Notes under the pieces: generated by a model
What the model was told of the DNA's origin: nothing
What the model saw: the letters and a program-made list of their open reading frames with translations, nothing else
Databases searched by the model: none
Source: Petrolisthes cinctipes
Lineage: Eukaryota > Arthropoda > Malacostraca > Decapoda > Porcellanidae
Assembly: GCA_033782935.1 (NCBI GenBank)
Contig: JAWQEG010003797.1
Coordinates: 1 to 64,000, forward strand
Reading direction: 5' to 3'
Length of the DNA stretch: 64,000 nucleotides
Program-made: the position numbers and the translations under genes
Shown here: positions 21,301 to 34,070 of the stretch, piece by piece
Numbering within the stretch: position 1 is the stretch's first letter
How the letters are laid out: each line of letters starts with the position of its first letter

Positions 21301-22260
21301 AAAATAGGTAGAAATAGAAAAGAATGGCATTATAAGATGTAGGGAAGAGTGACTAATTCAAAGGGACTAAGTTTTGTAGTGGAAGTATCAGAGGAGTTGG
21401 TCAGAATAGGTTTAATAACGTGAGGTTAGGTTAGGTTGAAAATGGGTAGGGATGGAAAATAATGGTATGAGAAGATGTAGGGAAGAGTGACTAATTCAAA
21501 TGGACTAAGTTTTGTAGTGGAAGTATCAGAGGAGTTGGTCATAATAGGTTTAATAATGTTAGGTTAGGTTAGGGTTAAAATAGGTAGAAATGGAAAAGAA
21601 TGGCATTACAAGATGTAGGGAAGAGTGACTAATTCAAAGGGACTAAGTTTTGTAGTGGAAGTATCAGAGGAGTTGGTCAGAATAGGTTTAATAATGTGAG
21701 GTTAGGTTAGGTTGAAAATGGGTAGGGATGGAAAATAATGGCATGAGAAGATGTAGGGAAGAGTGACTAATTCAAATGGACTAAGTTTTGTAGTACAAGT
21801 ATAATAGGGTTTGGTCAGAAGAGGTTTAATAATGTTAGGTTAGGTTAGGGTGAAAATAGGTAGAAATGGAAAAGAATGGCATTATAAGATGTAGGGAAGA
21901 GTGACTAATTCAAAGGGACTAAGTTTTGTAGTGGAAGTATCAGAGGAGTTGGTCAGAATAGGTTTAATAATGTGAGGTTAGGTTAGGTTGAAAATGGGTA
22001 GGGATGGAAAATAATGGTATGAGAAGATGTAGGGAAGAGTGACTAATTCAAATGAACTAAGTTTTGTAGTACAAGTATAATAGGGTTTGGTCAGAAGAGG
22101 TTTAATAATGTTAGGTTAGGGTGAAAATAGGTAGAAATGGAAAAGAATGGCATTATAAGATGTAGGGAAGAGTGACTAATTCAAAGGGACTAAGTTTTGT
22201 AGTGGAAGTATCAGAGGAGTTGGTCAGAATAGGTTTAATAATGTGAGGTTAGGTTAGGTT
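18380..22260 (+). repeat. Tandem duplication of a 1,922-bp 14-mer unit
   Basis: Rare variants recur exactly 1,922 bp apart: GGAATAGAAT at 18571 and 20493, the extra T of GGGATTGAAA at 18708 and 20630, TAACGTGAGG (its C) at 19497 and 21419, and TGAACTAAG at 20131 and 22053. 1,922 equals 14 x 138 minus two TTAGG pentamers. Outside these limits the match breaks, for example GTGGAAG against GTACAAG at about 20419 and 22341. Confidence 0.9.
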
Positions 22261-25200
22261 GAAAATGGGTAGGGATGGAAAATAATGGCATGAGAAGATG
22301 TAGGGAAGAGTGACTAATTCAAATGGACTAAGTTTTGTAGTACAAGTATAATAGGGTTTGGTCAGAAGAGGTTTAATAATGTTAGGTTAGGTTAGGGTGA
22401 AAATAGGTAGAGATGGAAAAGAATGGCATTATAAGATGTAGGGAAGAGTGACTAATTCAAAGGGACTAAGTTTTGTAGTGGAAGTATCAGAGGAGTTTGT
22501 CAGAATAGGTTTAATAATGTTAGGTTAGGTTAGGTTGAAAATGGGTGGGGATGGAAAATAATGGCATGAGAAGATGTAGGGAAGAGTGACTAATTCAAAT
22601 GGACTAAGTTTTGTAGTACAAGTATAATAGGGTTTGGTCAGAAGAGGTTTAATAATGTTAGGTTAGGTTGAAAATAGGTAGAAATGGAAAAGAATGGCAT
22701 TATAAGATGTAGGGAAGAGTGACTAATTCAAAGGGACTAAGTTTTAGTGGAAGTATCAGAGGAGTTGGTCAGAATAGGTTTAATAATGTGAGGTTAGGTT
22801 AGGTTGAAAATGGGTAGGGTTGGAAAATAATGGCATGAGAAGATGTAGGGAAGAGTGACTAATTCAAATGGACTAAGTTTTGTAGTACAAGTATAATAGG
22901 GTTTGGTCAGAAGAGGTTTAATAATGTTAGGTTAGGTTAGGGTGAAAATAGGTAGAAATGGAAAAGAATGGCATTATAAGATGTAGGGAAGAGTGACTAA
23001 TTCAAAGGGACTAAGTTTTGTTGTGGAAGTATCAGAGGAGTTGGTCAGAATAGGTTTAATAATGTGAGGTTAGGTTAGGTTGAAAATGGGTAGGGTTGGA
23101 AAATAATGGCATGAGAAGATGTAGGGAATAGTTACTAATTCAAATGGACTAAGTTTTGTAGTACAAGTATAATAGGGTTTGGTCAGAATAGGTTTAATAA
23201 TGTTAGGTTAGGTTAGGGTGAAAATAGGTAGAAATGGAAAAGAATGGCATTATAAGATGTAGGGAAGAGTGACTAATTCAAAGGGACTAAGTTTTGTAGT
23301 GGAAGTATCAGAGGAGTTGGTCAGAATAGGTTTAATAATGTGAGGTTAGGTTAGGTTGAAAATGGGTAGGGTTGGAAAATAATGGCATGAGAAGATGTAG
23401 GGAATAGTGACTAATTCAAATGGACTAAGTTTTGTAGTACAAGTATAATAGGGTTTGGTCAGAAGAGGTTTAATAATGTTAGGTTAGGTTAGGGTGAAAA
23501 TAGGTAGAAATGGAAAAGAATGGCATTATAAGATGTAGGGAAGAGTGACTAATTCAAAGGGACTAAGTTTTGTAGTGGAAGTATCAGAGGAGTTGGTCAG
23601 AATAGGTTTAATAATGTGAGGTTAGGTTAGGTTGAAAATGGGTAGGGATGGAAAATAATGGCATGAGAAGATGTAGGGAAGAGTGACTAATTCAAATGGA
23701 CTAAGTTTTGTAGTACAAGTATAATAGGGTTTGGTCAGAAGAGGTTTAATAATGTTAGGTTAGGTTAGGGTGAAAATAGGTAGAAATGGAAAAGAATGGC
23801 ATTATAAGATGTAGGGAAGAGTGACTAATTCAAAGGGAGTAAGTTTTGTAGTGGAAGTATCAGAGGAGTTGGTCAGAATAGGTTTAATAATGTGAGGTTA
23901 GGTCAGGTTGAAAATGGGTAGGGATGGAAAATAATGGCATGAGAAGATGTAGGGAAGAGTGACTAATTCAAATGGACTAAGTTTTGTAGTACAAGTATAA
24001 TAGGGTTTGGTCTGAAGAGGTTTAATAATGTTAGGTTAGGTTAGGTTGAAAATAGGTAGAAATGGAAAAGAATGGCATTATAAGATGTAGGGAAGAGTGA
24101 CTAATTCAAAGGGACTAAGTTTTGTAGTGGAAGTATCAGAGGAGTTGGTCAGAATAGGTTTAATAATGTGAGGTTAGGTTAGGTTGAAAATGGGTAGGGA
24201 TGGAAAATAATGGCATGAGAAGATGTAGGGAAGAGTGACTAATTCAAATGGACTAAGTTTTGTAGTACAAGTATAATAGGGTTTGGTCAGAAGAGGTTTA
24301 ATAATGTTAGGTTAGGTTAGGGTGAAAATAGGTAGAAATGGAAAAGAATGGCATTATAAGATGTAGGGAAGAGTGACTAATTCAAAGGGACTAAGTTTTG
24401 TAGTGGAAGTATCAGAGGAGTTGGTCAGAATAGGTTTAATAATGTGAGGTTAGGTTAGGTTGAAAATGGGTAGGGATGGAAAATAATGGCATGAGAAGAT
24501 GTAGGGAAGAGTGACTAATTCAAATGGACTAAGTTTTGTAGTGGAAGTATTAGAGTAGTTGGTCAGAATAGGTTTAATAATGTTAGGTTAGGTTAGGGTT
24601 AAAATAGGTAGAAATGGAAAAGAATGGCATTACAAGATGTAGGGAAGAGTGACTAATTCAAAGGGACTAAGTTTTGTAGTGGAAGTATCAGAGGAGTTTG
24701 TCAGAATAGGTTTAATAATGTGAGGTTAGGTTAGGTTGAAAATGGGTAGGGATGGAAAATAATGGCATGAGAAGATGTAGGGAAGAGTGACTAATTCAAA
24801 TGGACTAAGTTTTGTAGTACAAGTATAATAGGGTTTGGTCAGAAGAGGTTTAATAATGTTAGGTTAGGGTGAAAATAGGTAGAAATGGAAAAGAATGGCA
24901 TTATAAGATGTAGGGAAGAGTGACTAATTCAAAGGGACTAAGTTTTGTAGTGGAAGTATCGGAGGAGTTGGTCAGAATAGGTTTAATAATGTGAGGTTAG
25001 GTTAGGTTGAAAATGGGTAGGGTTGGAAAATAATGGCATGAGAAGATGTAGGGAATAGTGACTAATTCAAATGGACTAAGTTTTGTAGTACAAGTATAAT
25101 AGGGTTTGGTCAGAAGAGGTTTAATAATGTTAGGTTAGGTTAGGGTGAAAATAGGTAGAAATGGAAAAGAATGGCATTATAAGATGTAGGGAAGAGTGAC

Positions 25201-26559
25201 TAATTCAAAGGGACTAAGTTTTGTAGTGGAAGTATCAGAGGAGTTGGTCAGAATTGGTTTAATAATGTTAGGTTAGGTTAGGGTGAAAATAGGTAGAAAT
25301 GGAAAAGAATGGCATTACAAGATGTAGGGAAGAGTGACTAATTCAAAGGGACTAAGTTTTGTAGTGGAAGTATCAGAGGAGTTGGTCAGAATAGGTTTAA
25401 TAATGTGAGGTTAGGTTAGGTTGAAAATGGGTAGGGATGGAAAATAATGGCATGAGAAGATGTAGGGAAGAGTGACTAATTCAAATGGACTAAGTTTTGT
25501 AGTACAAGTATAATAGGGTTTGGTCAGAAGAGGTTTAATAATGTTAGGTTAGGTTAGGGTGAAAATAGGTAGAGATGGAAAAGAATGGCATTACAAGATG
25601 TAGGGAAGAGTGACTAATTCAAAGGGACTAAGTTTTGTAGTGGAAGTATCAGAGGAGTTTGTCAGAATAGGTTTAATAATGTTAGGTTAGGTTAGGTTGA
25701 AAATGGGTGGGGATGGAAAATAATGGCATGAGAAGATGTAGGGAAGAGTGACTAATTCAAATGGACTAAGTTTTGTAGTACAAGTATAATAGGGTTTGGT
25801 CAGAAGAGGTTTAATAATGTTAGGTTAGGTTAGGGTGAAAATAGGTGGAAATGGAAAAGAATGGCATTATAAGATGTAAGGAAGAGTGACTAATTCAAAG
25901 GGACTAAGTTTTGTAGTGGAAGTATCAGAGGAGTTGGTCAGAATAGGTTTAATAATGTGAGGTTAGGTTAGGTTGAAAATGGGTAGGGATGGAAAATAAT
26001 GGCATGAGAAGATGTAGGGAAGAGTGACTAATTCAAATGGACTAAGTTTTGTAGTACAAGTATAATAGGGTTTGGTCAGAAGAGGTTTAATAATGTTAGG
26101 TTAGGTTAGGGTGAAAATAGGTAGAAATGGAAAAGAATGGCATTATAAGATGTAGGGAAGAGTGACTAATTCAAAGGGACTAAGTTTTGTAGTGGAAGTA
26201 TCAGAGGAGTTGGTCAGAATAGGTTTAATAATGTGAGGTTAGGTTAGGTTGAAAATGGGTAGGGTTGGAAAATAATGGCATGAGAAGATGTAGGGAATAG
26301 TGACTAATTCAAATGGACTAAGTTTTGTAGTACAAGTATAATAGGGTTTGGTCAGAAGAGGTTTAATAATGTTAGGTTAGGGTGAAAATAGGTAGAAATG
26401 GAAAAGTATGGCATTATAAGATGTAGGGAAGAGTGACTAATTCAAAGGGACTAAGTTTTGTAGTGGAAGTATCAGAGGAGTTGGTCAGAATAGGTTTAAT
26501 AATGTGAGGTTAGGTTAGGTTGAAAATGGGTAGGGATGGAAAATAATGGCATGAGAAGA

Positions 26560-29500
26560 TGTAGGGAAGAGTGACTAATTCAAATGGACTAAGTTTTGTA
26601 GTACAAGTATCAGAGGAGTTGGTCAGAATTGGTTTAATAATGTTAGGTTAGGTTAGGGTTAAAATAGGTAGAAATGGAAAAGAATGGCATTACAAGATGT
26701 AGGGAAGAGTGACTAATTCAAAGGGACTAAGTTTTGTAGTGGAAGTATCAGAGGAGTTGGTCAGAATAGGTTTAATAATGTGAGGTTAGGTTAGGTTGAA
26801 AATGGGTAGGGATGGAAAATAATGGCATGAGAAGATGTAGGGAAGAGTGACTAATTCAAATGGACTAAGTTTTGTAGTACAAGTATAATAGGGTTTGGTC
26901 AGAAGAGGTTTAATAATGTTAGGTTAGGTTAGGGTGAAAATAGGTGGAAATGGAAAAGAATGGCATTATAAGATGTAGGGAAGAGTGACTAATTCAAAGG
27001 GACTAAGTTTTGTAGTGGAAGTATCAGAGGAGTTGGTCAGAATAGGTTTAATAATGTGAGGTTAGGTTAGGTTGAAAATGGGTAGGGATGGAAAATAATG
27101 GCATGAGAAGATGTAGGGAAGAGTGACTAATTCAAATGGACTAAGTTTTGTAGTACAAGTATAATAGGGTTTGGTCAGAAGAGGTTTAATAATGTTAGGT
27201 TAGGTTAAAGTGAAAATAGGTAGAAATGGAAAAGAATGGCATTATAAGATGTAGGGAAGAGTGACTAATTCAAAGGGACTAAGTTTTGTAGTGGAAGTAT
27301 CAGAGGAGTTGGTCAGAATAGGTTTAATAATGTGAGGTTAGGTTAGGTTGAAAATGGGTAGGGTTGGAAAATAATGGCATGAGAAGATGTAGGGAAGAGT
27401 GACTAATTCAAATGGACTAAGTTTTGTAGTACAAGTATAATAGGGTTTGGTCAGAAGAGGTTTAATAATGTTAGGTTAGGTTAGGGTGAAAATAGGTGGA
27501 AATGGAAAAGAATGGCATTATAAGATGTAGGGAAGAGTGACTAATTCAAAGGGACTAAGTTTTGTAGTGGAAGTATCAGAGGAGTTGGTCAGAATAGGTT
27601 TAATAATGTGAGGTTAGGTTAGGTTGAAAATTGGTAGGGATGGAAAATAATGGCATGAGAAGATGTAGGGAAGTGTGACTAATTCAAATGGACTAAGTTT
27701 TGTAGTACAAGTATAATAGGGTTTGGTCAGAAGAGGTTTAATAATGTTAGGTTAGGTTAGGGTGAAAATAGGTAGAGATGGAAAAGAATGGCATTACAAG
27801 ATGTAGGGAAGAGTGACTAATTCAAAGGGACTAAGTTTTGTAGTGGAAGTATCTGAGGAGTTTGTCAGAATAGGTTTAATAATGTTAGGTTAGGTTAGGT
27901 TGAAAATGGGTGGGGATGGAAAATAATGGCATGAGAAGATGTAGGGAAGAGTGACTAATTTAAATGGACTAAGTTTTGTAGTACAAGTATAATAGGGTTT
28001 GGTCAGAAGAGGTTTAATAATGTTAGGTTAGGTTAGGTTGAAAATAGGTAGAAATGGAAAAGAATGGCATTATAAGATGTAGGGAAGAGTGACTAATTCA
28101 AAGGGACTAAGTTTTGTAGTGGAAGTATCAGAGGAGTTGGTCAGAATAGGTTTAATAATGTGAGGTTAGGTTAGGTTGAAAATGGGTAGGGATGGAAAAT
28201 AATGGCATGAGAAGATGTAGGGAAGAGTGACTAATTCAAATGGACTAAGTTTTGTAGTACAAGTATAATAGGGTTTGGTCAGAAGAGGTTTAATAATGTT
28301 AGGTTAGGTTAGGGTGAAAATAGGTAGAAATGGAAAAGAATGGCATTATAAGATGTAGGGAAGAGTGACTAATTCAAAGGGACTAAGTTTTGTAGTGGAA
28401 GTATCAGAGGAGTTGGTCAGAATAGGTTTAATAATGTGAGGTTAGGTTAGGTTGAAAATGGGTAGGGTTGGAAAATAATGACATGAGAAGATGTAGGGAA
28501 GAGTGACTAATTCAAATGGACTAAGTTTTGTAGTGGAAGTATCAGAGGAGTTGGTCAGAATAGGTTTAATAATGTTAGGTTAGGTTAGGGTGAAAATAGG
28601 TAGAAATGGAAAAGAATGGCATTACAAGATGTTGGGAAGAGTGACTAATTCAAAGCGACTAAGTTTTGTAGTGGAAGTATCAGAGGAGTTGGTCAGAATA
28701 GGTTTAATAATGTGAGGTTAGGTCAGGTTGAAAATGGGTAGGGATGGAAAATAATGGCATGAGAAGATGTAGGGAAGAGTGACTAATTCAAATGGACTAA
28801 GTTTTGTAGTACAAGTATAATAGGGTTTGGTCAGAAGAGGTTTAATAATGTTAGGTTAGGTTAGGGTGAAAATAGGTAGAGATGGAAAAGAATGGCATTA
28901 CAAGATGTAGGGAAGAGTGACTAATTCAAAGGGACTAAGTTTTGTAGTGGAAGTATCAGAGGAGTTTGTCAGAATAGGTTTGGTTGAAAATGGGTGGGGA
29001 TGGAAAATAATGGCATGAGAAGATGTAGGGAAGAGTGACTAATTCAAATGGACTAAGTTTTGTAGTACTAGTATAATAGGGTTTGGTCAGAAGAGGTTTA
29101 ATAATGTTAGGTTAGGTTAGGGTGAAAATAGGTGGAAATGGAAAAGAATGGCATTATAAGATGTAGGGAAGAGTGACTAATTCAAAGGGACTAAGTTTTG
29201 TAGTGGAAGTATCAGAGGAGTTGGTCAGAATAGGTTTAATAATGTGAGGTTAGGTTAGGTTGAAAATGGGTAGGGATGGAAAATAATGGCATGAGAAGAT
29301 GTAGGGAAGAGTGACTAATTCAAATGGACTAAGTTTTGTAGTGGAAGTATCAGAGTAGTTGGTCAGAATAGGTTTAATAATGTTAGGTTAGGTTAGGGTT
29401 AAAATAGGTAGAAATGGAAAAGAATGGCATTACAAGATGTAGGGAAGAGTGACTAATTCAAAGGGACTAAGTTTTGTAGTGGAAGTATCAGAGGAGTTGG

Positions 29501-32500
29501 TCAGAATAGGTTTAATAATGTGAGGTTAGGTTAGGTTGAAAATGGGTAGGGATGGAAAATAATGGCATGAGAAGATGTAGGGAAGAGTGACTAATTCAAA
29601 TGGACTAAGTTTTGTAGTACAAGTATAATAGGGTTTGGTCAGAAGAGGTTTAATAATGTTAGGTTAGGTTAGGGTGAAAATAGGTAGAGATGGAAAAGAA
29701 TGGCATTACAAGATGTAGGGAAGAGTGACTAATTCAAAGGGACTAAGTTTTGTAGTGGAAGTATCAGAGGAGTTTGTCAGAATAGGTTTAATAATGTTAG
29801 GTTAGGTTAGGTTGAAAATGGGTAGGGATGGAAAATAATGGCATGAGAAGATGTAGGGAAGAGTGACTAATTCAAATGGACTAAGTTTTGTAGTACAAGT
29901 ATAATAGGGTTTGGTCAGAAGAGGTTTAATAATGTTAGGTTAGGTTAGGGTGAAAATAGGTAGAGATGGAAAAGAATGGCATTACAAGATGTAGGGAAGA
30001 GTGACTAATTCAAAGGGACTAAGTTTTGTAGTGGAAGTATCTGAGGAGTTTGTCAGAATAGGTTTAATAATGTTAGGTTAGGTTAGGTTGAAAATGGGTG
30101 GGGATGGAAAATAATGGCATGAGAAGATGTAGGGAAGAGTGACTAATTCAAATGGACTAAGTTTTGTAGTACAAGTATCAGAGGAGTTGGTCAGAATTGG
30201 TTTAATAATGTTAGGTTAGGTTAGGGTTAAAATAGGTAGAAATGGAAAAGAATGGCATTACAAGATGTAGGGAAGAGTGACTAATTCAAAGGGACTAAGT
30301 TTTGTAGTGGAAGTATCAGAGGAGTTGGTCAGAATAGGTTTAATAATGTGAGGTTAGGTTAGGTTGAAAATGGGTAGGGATGGAAAATAATGGCATGAGA
30401 AGATGTAGGGAAGAGTGACTAATTCAAATGGACTAAGTTTTGTAGTACAAGTATAATAGGGTTTGGTCAGAAGAGGTTTAATAATGTTAGGTTAGGTTAG
30501 GGTGAAAATAGGTGGAAATGGAAAAGAATGGCATTATAAGATGTAGGGAAGAGTGACTAATTCAAAGGGACTAAGTTTTGTAGTGGAAGTATCAGAGGAG
30601 TTGGTCAGAATAGGTTTAATAATGTGAGGTTAGGTTAGGTTGAAAATGGGTAGGGATGGAAAATAATGGCATGAGAAGATGTAGGGAAGAGTGACTAATT
30701 CAAATGGACTAAGTTTTGTAGTACAAGTATAATAGGGTTTGGTCAGAAGAGGTTTAATAATGTTAGGTTAGGTTAAAGTGAAAATAGGTAGAAATGGAAA
30801 AGAATGGCATTATAAGATGTAGGGAAGAGTGACTAATTCAAAGGGACTAAGTTTTGTAGTGGAAGTATCAGAGGAGTTGGTCAGAATAGGTTTAATAATG
30901 TGAGGTTAGGTTAGGTTGAAAATGGGTAGGGTTGGAAAATAATGGCATGAGAAGATGTAGGGAAGAGTGACTAATTCAAATGGACTAAGTTTTGTAGTAC
31001 AAGTATAATAGGGTTTGGTCAGAAGAGGTTTAATAATGTTAGGTTAGGTTAGGGTGAAAATAGGTGGAAATGGAAAAGAATGGCATTATAAGATGTAGGG
31101 AAGAGTGACTAATTCAAAGGGACTAAGTTTTGTAGTGGAAGTATCAGAGGAGTTGGTCAGAATAGGTTTAATAATGTGAGGTTAGGTTAGGTTGAAAATT
31201 GGTAGGGATGGAAAATAATGGCATGAGAAGATGTAGGGAAGTGTGACTAATTCAAATGGACTAAGTTTTGTAGTACAAGTATAATAGGGTTTGGTCAGAA
31301 GAGGTTTAATAATGTTAGGTTAGGTTAGGGTGAAAATAGGTAGAGATGGAAAAGAATGGCATTACAAGATGTAGGGAAGAGTGACTAATTCAAAGGGACT
31401 AAGTTTTGTAGTGGAAGTATCTGAGGAGTTTGTCAGAATAGGTTTAATAATGTTAGGTTAGGTTAGGTTGAAAATGGGTGGGGATGGAAAATAATGGCAT
31501 GAGAAGATGTAGGGAAGAGTGACTAATTTAAATGGACTAAGTTTTGTAGTACAAGTATAATAGGGTTTGGTCAGAAGAGGTTTAATAATGTTAGGTTAGG
31601 TTAGGTTGAAAATAGGTAGAAATGGAAAAGAATGGCATTATAAGATGTAGGGAAGAGTGACTAATTCAAAGGGACTAAGTTTTGTAGTGGAAGTATCAGA
31701 GGAGTTGGTCAGAATAGGTTTAATAATGTGAGGTTAGGTTAGGTTGAAAATGGGTAGGGATGGAAAATAATGGCATGAGAAGATGTAGGGAAGAGTGACT
31801 AATTCAAATGGACTAAGTTTTGTAGTACAAGTATAATAGGGTTTGGTCAGAAGAGGTTTAATAATGTTAGGTTAGGTTAGGGTGAAAATAGGTAGAAATG
31901 GAAAAGAATGGCATTATAAGATGTAGGGAAGAGTGACTAATTCAAAGGGACTAAGTTTTGTAGTGGAAGTATCAGAGGAGTTGGTCAGAATAGGTTTAAT
32001 AATGTGAGGTTAGGTTAGGTTGAAAATGGGTAGGGTTGGAAAATAATGACATGAGAAGATGTAGGGAAGAGTGACTAATTCAAATGGACTAAGTTTTGTA
32101 GTGGAAGTATCAGAGGAGTTGGTCAGAATAGGTTTAATAATGTTAGGTTAGGTTAGGGTGAAAATAGGTAGAAATGGAAAAGAATGGCATTACAAGATGT
32201 TGGGAAGAGTGACTAATTCAAAGCGACTAAGTTTTGTAGTGGAAGTATCAGAGGAGTTGGTCAGAATAGGTTTAATAATGTGAGGTTAGGTCAGGTTGAA
32301 AATGGGTAGGGATGGAAAATAATGGCATGAGAAGATGTAGGGAAGAGTGACTAATTCAAATGGACTAAGTTTTGTAGTACAAGTATAATAGGGTTTGGTC
32401 AGAAGAGGTTTAATAATGTTAGGTTAGGTTAGGGTGAAAATAGGTAGAGATGGAAAAGAATGGCATTACAAGATGTAGGGAAGAGTGACTAATTCAAAGG

Positions 32501-34070
32501 GACTAAGTTTTGTAGTGGAAGTATCAGAGGAGTTTGTCAGAATAGGTTTGGTTGAAAATGGGTGGGGATGGAAAATAATGGCATGAGAAGATGTAGGGAA
32601 GAGTGACTAATTCAAATGGACTAAGTTTTGTAGTACTAGTATAATAGGGTTTGGTCAGAAGAGGTTTAATAATGTTAGGTTATGTTAGGGTGAAAATAGG
32701 TGGAAATGGAAAAAAATGGCATTATAAGATGTAGGGAAGAGTGACTAATTCAAAGGGACTAAGTTTTGTAGTGGAAGTATCAGAGGAGTTGGTCAGAATA
32801 GGTTTAATAATGTGAGGTTAGGTTAGGTTGAAAATGGGTAGGGATGGAAAATAATGGCATGAGAAGATGTAGGGAAGAGTGACTAATTCAAATGGACTAA
32901 GTTTTGTAGTGGAAGTATCAGAGTAGTTGGTCAGAATAGGTTTAATAATGTTAGGTTAGGTTAGGGTTAAAATAGGTAGAAATGGAAAAGAATGGCATTA
33001 CAAGATGTAGGGAAGAGTGACTAATTCAAAGGGACTAAGTTTTGTAGTGGAAGTATCAGAGGAGTTGGTCAGAATAGGTTTAATAATGTGAGGTTAGGTT
33101 AGGTTGAAAATGGGTAGGGATGGAAAATAATGGCATGAGAAGATGTAGGGAAGAGTGACTAATTCAAATGGACTAAGTTTTGTAGTACAAGTATAATAGG
33201 GTTTGGTCAGAAGAGGTTTAATAATGTTAGGTTAGGTTAGGGTGAAAATAGGTAGAGATGGAAAAGAATGGCATTACAAGATGTAGGGAAGAGTGACTAA
33301 TTCAAAGGGACTAAGTTTTGTAGTGGAAGTATCAGAGGAGTTTGTCAGAATAGGTTTAATAATGTTAGGTTAGGTTAGGTTGAAAATGGGTAGGGATGGA
33401 AAATAATGGCATGAGAAGATGTAGGGAAGAGTGACTAATTCAAATGGACTAAGTTTTGTAGTACAAGTATAATAGGGTTTGGTCAGAAGAGGTTTAATAA
33501 TGTTAGGTTAGGTTAGGGTGAAAATAGGTAGAGATGGAAAAGAATGGCATTACAAGATGTAGGGAAGAGTGACTAATTCAAAGGGACTAAGTTTTGTAGT
33601 GGAAGTATCTGAGGAGTTTGTCAGAATAGGTTTAATAATGTTAGGTTAGGTTAGGTTGAAAATGGGTGGGGATGGAAAATAATGGCATGAGAAGATGTAG
33701 GGAAGAGTGACTAATTCAAATGGACTAAGTTTTGTAGTACAAGTATCAGAGGAGTTGGTCAGAATTGGTTTAATAATGTTAGGTTAGGTTAGGGTTAAAA
33801 TAGGTAGAAATGGAAAAGAATGGCATTACAAGATGTAGGGAAGAGTGACTAATTCAAAGGGACTAAGTTTTGTAGTGGAAGTATCAGAGGAGTTGGTCAG
33901 AATAGGTTTAATAATGTGAGGTTAGGTTAGGTTGAAAATGGGTAGGGATGGAAAATAATGGCATGAGAAGATGTAGGGAAGAGTGACTAATTCAAATGGA
34001 CTAAGTTTTGTAGTACAAGTATAATAGGGTTTGGTCAGAAGAGGTTTAATAATGTTAGGTTAGGTTAGGG
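26560..34070 (+). repeat. 3,568-bp 26-mer unit, two tandem copies plus a partial third
   Basis: Constant 3,568-bp offset: GTACAAGTATCAGAGG at 26601, 30169 and 33737; TAGGTTAAAG at 27201 and 30769; the AAAATTGGTAG variant at 27631 and 31199; GTTGGGAAG at 28631 and 32199; a 20-bp deletion at 28976 and 32544; TATCTGAGG at 30038 and 33606. 3,568 equals 26 x 138 minus 20. A related block recurs at +9,201 bp (24.96-28.4 kb against 34.16-37 kb), for example AAAAGTATGG at 26401 and 35602, and GATGTAAGG at about 25873 and 35074. Confidence 0.88.
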
